Below, piece after piece: positions 56,520 to 64,000 of a stretch of 64,000 nt of DNA. A program made the position numbers and the translations under genes. Position 1 is the first letter of the stretch. Each line of letters starts with the position of its first letter. The DNA comes from Vicia villosa (lineage: Eukaryota; Streptophyta; Magnoliopsida; Fabales; Fabaceae), in NCBI RefSeq assembly GCF_029867415.1, contig NC_081183.1, positions 67,778,336 to 67,842,335 of the forward strand. The letters are read 5' to 3'. The notes under the pieces are model-generated. The model was not told the DNA's origin, did no database searches, and saw only the letters and a program-made list of their open reading frames with translations.

Positions 56520-59403
56520 TGTAACAGCCCGAATTTAATTAATTGGCTAATTAAATTAAAATAAGGATTTATTTAATTTGGACGAATTTTGATAAGTAAT
56601 TGGATCGTCGGTGTTAATAAGAAAACGTGTTCGGATTATTAAGTAAAGTTGGGATTTATTCGGTTAATCGAAGAATTAATAAAGTGGAATATGTTCGAGA
56701 AATAATATTAGAAATAATATTATTATTGTATTTTTATTTAATTGAGATAAAGTCGTATTTAATTGGATTAATTGGAAAATAATATTAAGGGTAATAATAT
56801 TATTTGTTGGAGCATAATTATTTATTTGAACTACTCTATTTCATCAATTGGGCCTAATTAGTTAGGAAGTGGAATTATATGGGTTAAGTCCAGTATGAAT
56901 AATATAGTAAGGGTTGGAAGAGTAGAGGTATCATAACTTTGTTCATTTGCAAAAGAAGAGGAGAAAAGACACTAAGAGAGGAGAAAGGAGAAAAAGCTAG
57001 GGGAAGAATAACAAGGGAGAAAGCTAGGGTTTGAAGCACATTGAAGAGGTAAGGGGGAGAATTCTTATTATTATGGGTTAGTATGATTGAGTTAATGGGT
57101 AGATTAACATGATTAGATTATTGTGTAGGAAATAGAAATTGATTTGGTAATGGGGTATTAGAAAAATAATAGGGAACTCTGTGAATAAAGAAAATAAGAA
57201 AAAAATAGTGGTGGGTATGCATTGCCGGTCGGTGCTAGTGCTGGGATGGTCGACATTAGGCACCCAAGCAACATATTCTCATTTCGTTTATGATTCCGTG
57301 AGATTGTTTTTCCTGGCTGTTTCATATATAAATGTTGTTTTGTTTTATTGTTTCATAATACTAACACTACATGATGAACATATATTATATACATATAATG
57401 ATACATATAATGAAATGGAATATCCCACCTTAGCCATATTATATTCATTTTTCTGATATCTCATTTCATTTCTTGCTGTTATGCTGTTTGCTTCGGTTTC
57501 ATATATATGCTCTGTTAGATAATATATCAAGGTATATATTGTAGAAAGGGAACCACTATAATGAAATGAAACTAGTTTAGAAATGAAATATAATTGTTAC
57601 AGTAGCTGTTAGAAAACAAAATAAAATATAAAATAGTCCCGTTTAACCGAATAGCAGAATTAAACGGTATAATTAGTTATCCGGAATTTGATGAAAATTT
57701 ACGTGGTAGCTAAGTTTAATTAGTAGATTAACATGGTGGTGCTATTTTGTTGAAAATGTGATATTTACGAACCGACCGAAATAGTGTGGATTTAAATATT
57801 TTTTTATATTAAAATGTTGGTTTTGTAATAGAAAATGAAATATAAATTGGAACTAATGTAGTGTAATTATTAATTGGTTAATTTACTTAATAGTTGAATT
57901 AATTTCATTAAGTATAATTGATTGGAATATAATAGATATTGAATTGATTATTTGTTTGTCGGTAACTTACGCTATTTTAGAAAGTTGACCGTAATTGTAT
58001 TCTTGGTCAAATACTAACGAATTGATACTTGGTTTGGAAGCGTATTCTTATATTTTGTTGACGATATGAATTAACATGAGATAGTATGATTTACTAGTGT
58101 TAATTGTATTTTGTGAATCATAATTGAATATTGTTTCTATTATGTGGATTGATATCAATGTGTTGCGAATGTTGTGTACAATTTGATATATAATTCATAG
58201 AGTTGAATTATTATTGGAATGCGGTAAGTTAAGATTGATGAGGTAATCTTAATTGCATAGCTGGTTGGTAATTGTACATTCATTCATGGCATAGTCGGCT
58301 TTATTGTGGAAGCGGCGAAACTGTGGGTTCACATGGTGATAGACGGTGATCCTTGATTGGAAATAGACGTAGCAGACGTTAATCCTTGATATGGATTAGG
58401 CGTAGGGGCTTTGATCTTGTCCGGATCGGAAGCGTGGCTTAGATTCTAGATATTGAATCGGAAAGCGGTGAAACTTTGGGTTCACATTGAGGTACCACAT
58501 GCATAGTGTCACATATCTTGCATTGAGTCACATTAGAGTTATGTGATAATTGAATATGTTAAATTGATGTTATTGTGATACGTGTCTGAGCTTGATAATT
58601 GAAATGGGTGATGTTTGGATACATACTTGGTTTAATGTGTGAATATGTGATAATTATAGTTATGTGCATAGTTGGAAAATATCGTATTGAAATTGGAATA
58701 TCACACTTTTATACTTTTTGAATGCTTAATATACGTGAATATATGGAATAGTATTATTTTACATGATTAGCAAGGCGTGATAGATTCCTATAATTGTTGA
58801 TTTAACCATTATATCTTATTATACTTTCTTCATAATGATTCGTATTCTCACTCTTCTGTTTTAATGTTGCCCTCGTTTGGCGACATGCAGGTTCTGGAGT
58901 TAGTAGCTCGCGTGTGATCTTAGTCGGAGTTTCTTCCGAGTTATTTGGAGATTAGGTAGTAAGTCGATGCTCTGGTCATGTAACACTGGGTAGACTAGTT
59001 ATTTGAACTCATGTTTCTATTCGGTTATGTATTACGTTTGATTTGAGAGCTTGTTATGTTACTACTTGTTGTTTGATAGGCTCTTAAGCCAAATATTCTG
59101 AATTATGTTTTAATTTATGTTGATATGATTATTGAGACTTGATCATGGTATGGGACATGGATCATTTTATGAAACACATGAGTATTTAGTAGTTTCTGAT
59201 GTGAATGCATATTCTGGATAAAATATGATTAATTGAGAAGTGTTATTTGAAATGACCAGGTGTATCATATATTGTAAGTAAATGCTGTCGGTTTTTAAAG
59301 GCTTTTAGTTTTTGAAAACATCAATGTGACGCCCTTTTGTTATATGCATGCTTATTCTCTGATTATATGCTTACTTATTTTGGGGTATAAAAGGGGTGTT
59401 ACA
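56520..59403 (+). repeat. 3' LTR of element H (2884 bp)
   Basis: Same landmarks as the 5' LTR: donor-like site at 57049, acceptor-like site ending 58890. It ends GGGGTGTTACA, followed by TSD gagac. Confidence 0.9.
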
Positions 59404-59408
59404 GAGAC

Positions 59409-59787
59409 TAGGTATAGGGTAAGTAGCCTTTAGTTTGTTTGCTCAACATAAAAATACTTTCCACATCCCGTTTTTCAACATTGTCTCTTCAGACATTTTC
59501 AAAATCAAACTGTTTTTTTCAAAACACACACACAATGCTTTTTAAAGCCTTTCAAACAAAATAAACGAGCTAAGCAAACTAAGAGCTCGTAGATAACTAC
59601 GGATGAAAAGGGTGCTAACACCTTCCCTTTTCATAACTTACTCCCGAACTCAAAGTCTCTTTCTTAAAAGGTCTTTCCTGTACTTTTATGCCTTTCCATA
59701 ATTGGACAAAATAAAAGTCGATGGCGACTCTTGCTCACCACAACATTTGTTTGCGAAATAAAAAGTCAGTTCTTCCACCGAGTTACA
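59409..59787 (+). repeat. Element G: Ogre-type LTR fragment, terminal part
   Basis: Continuation of 46451-46824 after element H. It has the Ogre LTR-end landmarks GGGTGCTAACACCTTCCC, CTCCCGAACTCAAAGTC and ATAAAAGTCGATGGCGACTC, and ends GAGTTACA at 59787. Confidence 0.8.
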
Positions 59788-59807
59788 TAACTGGCGACTC
59801 TGCTGGG
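59788..59807 (+). other. PBS of element G, abutting element K
   Basis: TAACTGGCGACTCTGCTGGG, tRNA-Arg type. The next base begins LTR K, so K interrupts G right behind its PBS. Confidence 0.75.
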
Positions 59808-60148
59808 TTTCATACCCCAAAAATTGCCCATCTCATTTCATCTTCAAGGGTTTAAGGTTCAAGGGTTTATTCAGGCAACATTCTCCTAATCGAGGGTCTC
59901 TTAAAATAGGGTCTGCATTTTATCAAAGGAGTTTGAATCTCTAAGGCCTAAAATGGATCTCAAGGTAGCTCATATATCTCAAAGCATCTCCATGTCAAAA
60001 GTCAAGCTTCAATTCCAAGGATTGCTCACTTAATGACTCAGATGATCAATAATCGACTATGTTGACCTAAAAGTCAACTATAGTCAAAATACAGTCAAAC
60101 TTCAAGGCTTTTTGTAAGCATCAAGTATTTAAGGTTATATCCATCATT

Positions 60149-60165
60149 TGATCAAAGATTGATCA
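60149..60165 (+). promoter_or_regulatory. U3 hairpin in LTR K
   Basis: TGATCAA-AGA-TTGATCA, same stem as in A and F with a different loop. Confidence 0.5.
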
Positions 60166-60977
60166 TGATTCATTAATAAAAACCCAGAAATGAACAAATT
60201 CAAAAGGTTCAAATTAGGGTTTTTTATAGGAGAAAGTCAACTAAACTTTGACTGGTCATAACTTTCACATGGAACATCAAAAATTTCCCAACCAAAGCCT
60301 TTTCTAAAGGAAATTGGATTCTCTACAACTTTGTCTCTCACAAGCCAATGCCAGAAATGCTTCATTTGGGAGATATGGTGCAAAAGATTATAGGTCCTCC
60401 AAAAAGTCAACAAAAAACACCTTTTGGGTCAAAGCTCATAACTTGAGTATGGAAGCTCCAATTGAGATGAAACAAAAAGGGTCATTTAGAAGACTCTTTA
60501 AGCTTTCCAAAAAGTCCAAGAACATCTCAAAATGATAAAATTTGAGCAAGATACAAGGCTCAGAAGTTGGTCGATTTTGGAGAAATACATAAAACCCTAA
60601 TTAAGTAATTTTGGTTTTCTTGACCAATGGGCCTAACTTTTGGATTTTAAACATGACTTTGGGCTTTATATGGATTCCTAGACTAATTATTTCATTTTTA
60701 TAATATTTATATTATTTATTTGAATATTTATTCATTTAAATACTTATAAACCACATAAAATATGAAATAATTTTATTTAAATCAAGGATTATTTTTAGAT
60801 CAATTCCAATCACTCACCATATCAATAACATGTCCAAATTTCGTGGGGATGGGGATTGGAAAGAGAGAATCAAGCTTGAACCAATTTTAGAAAGATTTGC
60901 AAATCAAATTTTCATCAAATTGAAATTTTGGATTCAATAAAGATTTGTCTAAGTTTTGTTACCCTAACATGTTCTCC

Positions 60978-60983
60978 TATAAA
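60978..60983 (+). promoter_or_regulatory. TATA box of LTR K
   Basis: TATAAA in CTCCTATAAATACAGAAG, about 1.17 kb into the LTR; a plausible U3/R boundary would follow about 30 bp later. Confidence 0.6.
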
Positions 60984-61546
60984 TACAGAAGATAGTGCAA
61001 GGCATTAGGGGAGTTTTTTCTGCAGTTAAGGGGCCATAGCCGAGTTCATAAAAGTGAAGAAAAATTGGAATTTGTTCTTGGAATTGGAGATTGATTCAAG
61101 GAGTTTTGGCGATTCAAACATACTCCTGGAGTTTCTCTGAAGCAATCCCAATTGTCACTAATGATCAAGGCCTACAGAACCGTCTAGAAAATCGCTCACG
61201 GGTGTTATTTGCAAGGTACCGGAACAGTTTAATTAGAGTTTGGACTCACATATAGGAATCCGCCATTGCTAGGGTTCAAAGCTCCAAATTGGGGTTCTTC
61301 AAAATAAGTAAAATTGGACCAAACTAAAGCCCTTATCGTGTTTAGAATGCAATTTCCAATTGAACCGTGTGATTCTGTAACATTTATTTGCTGTGGTAAG
61401 TGAGTGTAAAATCTGCAGGGGTGAAGAGAAGCATAGCGAAGACGGAGAAGAAGTGTCTGCGCGCTTCTCTGTTTTTAAATTCTGGTTCATTCGTCTTTTT
61501 TTTATATATTATAATATGGGATCATTGTCTTAACAACAAAACAGAA

Positions 61547-61610
61547 GTGCCTCAGCGGAGTTGCGCGTCTGGTCTTTAAGTGCGAGGGGGATGGTTCGAT
61601 TCCCGTCTCG
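61547..61610 (+). other. tRNA-like module in LTR K
   Basis: GTGCCTCAGCGGAGT (A-box-like) and GGTTCGATTCC (61593-61603, consensus B box) about 31 nt apart. CAGATCC follows at 61652. The middle (GGTCTTTAAGTGCGAG) weakly resembles an anticodon arm, but the stems do not close. Confidence 0.4.
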
Positions 61611-62091
61611 TACAATTTATTTTGTGGATTTTCTGTATTAAGACTCACTTGCAGATCCTGCGCGTGCCATCTAGTGGGGCTCATTGTACACCTTCAACGA
61701 CAACCGTTAGATTCCCACCAGCGCAAATCCAAGGCCCAGTAACAGGCGGACGCATCATGTCAGAGAACGCCCACATGCAATTAGCGCCCAGGTTTCTTTG
61801 TTTTATTTGTTTTTCTTTGTTGTTTTTATTATTTGTTTTCTTATTAGATTAAAGGTTTAATTTAGTTAATTTATTTTAATTAGGATTAGATGTAAAATTA
61901 GGATTGGATTAATAATATAATTAACATTAGGATTACTTCCCGATTATTCGACCATCTCGATTTAATTAATTTAATCAATTTTAATTATAAAAAATCACAA
62001 AAACCCTGGGAAAGCTTATCAATGCATTAGGGTTTGCCCAATCCCACTGGCCATTTGGCCAAGATATTAGGATTTAATTTATTATTCGTTT

Positions 62092-62403
62092 CGACTAAAT
62101 CTATTGGTCGCGATGGGTAATAATCAATTATTTAATCATTTAATCAATTGAAATAAAAATGACATTTATCTTGCTAAATGGTTTTAACCAAATCTATTGG
62201 TTACGATGATTAGCATTTCCTCTTTATCAAATTCATTATTATTTGTAATCAAACCTATTGATTATGAGGGATGACGATAAATTAATAATTTAAATTATTT
62301 AAAACACACTCATTTGCTATTCGTGATAATCGAATCTATCGATCAGAATGGTTAGCAATCCTTTATTCAATCCGTTAACTATGGCGATCAAACCTATTGA
62401 TCA
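62092..62403 (+). other. Array of five hairpins with constant loop in LTR K
   Basis: Stem-loops at 62092-62110, 62185-62203, 62246-62264, 62327-62345 and 62385-62403. Each has a 7-nt stem and the 5-nt loop AYCTA. Stems: CGACTAA/TTGGTCG, TAACCAA/TTGGTTA, TAATCAA/TTGATTA, TAATCGA/TCGATCA, CGATCAA/TTGATCA. Paired positions change together between copies. Confidence 0.7.
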
Positions 62404-62917
62404 TCGCAACTAACGGTAACATATTAAACCAGGGTTGTACGCCACTTAAAACACTCAAAACTCATCTCTTCAATACTGCGATTTTCAAAACTACGATAAG
62501 GTAATTCAAAATACCTTGCGAACTTCGCATTTCAAAACTACGATAAGGTAACTCAAAATACCTTCAAACCACTTCATATCAAATTCTAAGGCGTACAACC
62601 CTGTCCCGAACTACGTTGACTCTGATTCTCCCTAAGGAGATACGTAGGCACTTGGCAACTAGGCGAGTCCCCTTCCTCAAAATTCTAATCAAGTTCAAAG
62701 TTTGCCATTTACCCTATTAACTTTCTGTCACCTTTCTTTATTAGCCATAAACCTTATCTTCGATAAAACCTTAGGAAAGGATTGAGGGTGCCTAACACCT
62801 TCCCTCGACCTGAATATAATATCTTACCCCGATCTCTTAACTGCGTAGGGTTTCCTATTCGCCCTGGTAGAATAGGTGGCGACTCTAAAAGCTTAATTTT
62901 TAGGGCAGGTTGCTACA

Positions 62918-62937
62918 GCTGGCGACTCTGCTGGGGA
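62918..62937 (+). other. PBS of element K (tRNA-Arg type)
   Basis: GCTGGCGACTCTGCTGGGGA directly after LTR end CTACA, same core as A, D and G. Confidence 0.85.
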
Positions 62938-64000
62938 GAACCATAATGGTGAATATGATGCTCCTATAGGTTTTGGCAAGGTTTAGGTTTTTGGTAAATC
63001 ATTTAGGTTTTTGGCAAATTTTTTTAGGGTTTGGCTAATTTGCCATTTTAGGGTTTTGGATTAGGATTTAGGTTTTTACTTCTTTTCTTTATTATATTTA
63101 AATGTTTAAATTTTTATTTATATATTTCTTGGATTTAGGTTTTTTTTCATATTTAAATTTTCATTTATATATTCATTTACAATTTCTAGGATTCAGGTTT
63201 TTTTCTTTTCTTTTTATATTTAAATATTTAAATTTTATTTATTTATTTATTTGCAACCTATATGTTCATTTACATTCTCATTCATTTACATCAATTTAAT
63301 TAAATATTTTTATTAATTGAATATTGGTTGTTTTATTGTATTCTGTTGGGATATTATAAATTGTTGTTAAAACCAAAGTGTGGGAATTGTCCTTAAGACT
63401 AGGGGGACTTGCATCGCCTATGAGTCTTATTGATAATTCCACTCAGAGTGGGTTGAACATCCGGAAATGTCTAAAACGAGGCTTGACTTTGTTGAGGACA
63501 GGACTTGGTATTTGGCTGATCTCTCTGAGAACCTACTCCTAAAACTCGAACCTCATGGACAAATGAGTTGTTCTAAAATCCAAAGAGACAAAAAGTCTCG
63601 GAGGCTACGAACGACCCCATGAGACCCTTGTTAGAACATACCCATGGGAAGGGTAGACCCCCTAAGCCGTCATGCAGAACCTATGAACTTAGGGCTTTTA
63701 TGCTTTTGTGCTTGTTATATGTTTGCAATTTATATACTGCGAACACTTAAGTTTAGATTTTGCAGGTCTTCATACGCGCTCCCTAGCCCGTAGAGATGCT
63801 ATTTCCAAGATCATGTCCTTCCCACGAAGGACACCTCTATTTATGCACGTCAATTGGTCTCTCGATGACCATGAGACCTAGTGATTGTCTTGAACAGTCA
63901 CCCTGTGTCTACATCTACGCACTCCCTAGCCGGTAGGGATTCTATTTCTAAAAATCGAATCCTTCGTACGAAGGACAACTTCGTTTGCACACGTCGATTG
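62938..64000 (+). other. Leader of element K (continues beyond window)
   Basis: No ORF of note. 62960-63080 is rich in AGGTTTTTGG-type simple sequence and 63080-63340 is AT-rich. A direct duplication of about 80 bp lies at 63777-63855 and 63917-64000, with 140-bp spacing. ORF1 and gag, if present, would lie to the right. Confidence 0.6.

Larger units (their letters stand above)
46825..59403 (+). mobile_element. Element H: decayed chromovirus-like Ty3/gypsy element
   Basis: LTRs 46825-49695 and 56520-59403 (TGTAACAGCCCG...GGGGTGTTACA) with TSDs gagac (46820-46824, 59404-59408), a tRNA-iMet PBS and a polypurine tract. The internal region holds broken gag and pol pieces plus two nested solo LTRs (I and J). 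At least 16 substitutions and a 12-bp indel distinguish the first 600 bp of the LTRs, so it is much older than E. Zinc knuckles, RNase H remnants and the LTR organisation resemble Tekay-type elements. Confidence 0.85.
59808..62917 (+). repeat. 5' LTR of Ogre-like element K (3110 bp)
   Basis: Starts TTTCATACCCCAAAAATTGC (the usual TG is TT here) and ends GGTTGCTACA, directly followed by a PBS. U3 has W-box-like motifs (60056-60105, 60233-60257) and hairpin TGATCAA-AGA-TTGATCA (60149-60165), TATA box at 60978, tRNA-like module at 61547-61603, a five-hairpin array at 62092-62403, two copies of AAAACTACGATAAGGTAA (about 62487-62555) and GGAGATACGTAGGCACTTGG near the end. Confidence 0.85.

Noticed and set aside
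61547..61610. Possible tRNA gene (good B box GGTTCGATTCC).
   Set aside because: Acceptor and anticodon stems do not pair, and the same kind of module recurs in other Ogre LTRs, so it is listed as tRNA-like only.

Overview
The window is nuclear DNA of a higher plant and consists almost entirely of nested LTR retrotransposons. Several elements have the hallmarks of the Ogre/Tat lineage of Ty3/gypsy: LTRs of 3-4.6 kb starting TGTYATACCCC, a primer-binding site reading TGGCGACTCTGYTGGGG (tRNA-Arg type), an extra ORF upstream of gag, an archaeal-type RNase H, and 3' UTR minisatellites. Together with SIRE-like Ty1/copia and Tekay-like chromovirus elements, this points to a legume, most likely tribe Fabeae (Pisum, Vicia, Lens, Lathyrus). 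That assignment is inference. I found no host gene, no functional tRNA or rRNA gene and no CRISPR array.

Left block (1-20328): a pol-less Ogre-like element A (+) with one small intact gag-derived ORF (12067-12903). Its 5' LTR starts before the window and is interrupted by a copia solo LTR B (1099-10796, TSD ctttt). B is itself interrupted by a young, pol-less SIRE-like copia element C (1775-10602, TSD gtacg) with an intact gag and an intact 807-aa ORF of unknown role.

Middle block (20329-46450): degraded Ogre-like DNA, then a minus-strand autonomous-type Ogre remnant D (22349-46450) with its 5' LTR, ORF1 (one premature TAG), truncated gag, and RT/RNase H/integrase pieces, but no 3' LTR. Two things sit inside D. 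One is a nearly pristine Tekay-type chromovirus E (24863-33741, TSD agtag, about two LTR differences, uninterrupted gag-pol). The other is a lone Ogre-type LTR F (35582-40182), whose right end is a deletion junction and whose 5' part holds a 1.3-kb extra module with a TATA box and a 55-codon two-helix membrane ORF.

Right block (46451-64000): an Ogre LTR end G split by a decayed chromovirus-like element H (46825-59403, TSD gagac), which carries two further solo LTRs, I (49838-51724, TSD gaagg) and J (52323-54863). G's PBS abuts the 5' LTR of another Ogre-like element K (59808 to beyond the window).

Beyond the nesting, the recurrent signal is structured DNA inside LTRs: arrays of short palindromes of different sequence in three LTR families, candidate LTR introns, tRNA-like A/B-box modules at matching places in three Ogre LTRs, a conserved U3 hairpin among W-box-like motifs, and five hairpins with a constant loop and covarying stems in K. 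These are the best candidates for something undescribed. All were read by eye and none has been tested computationally.
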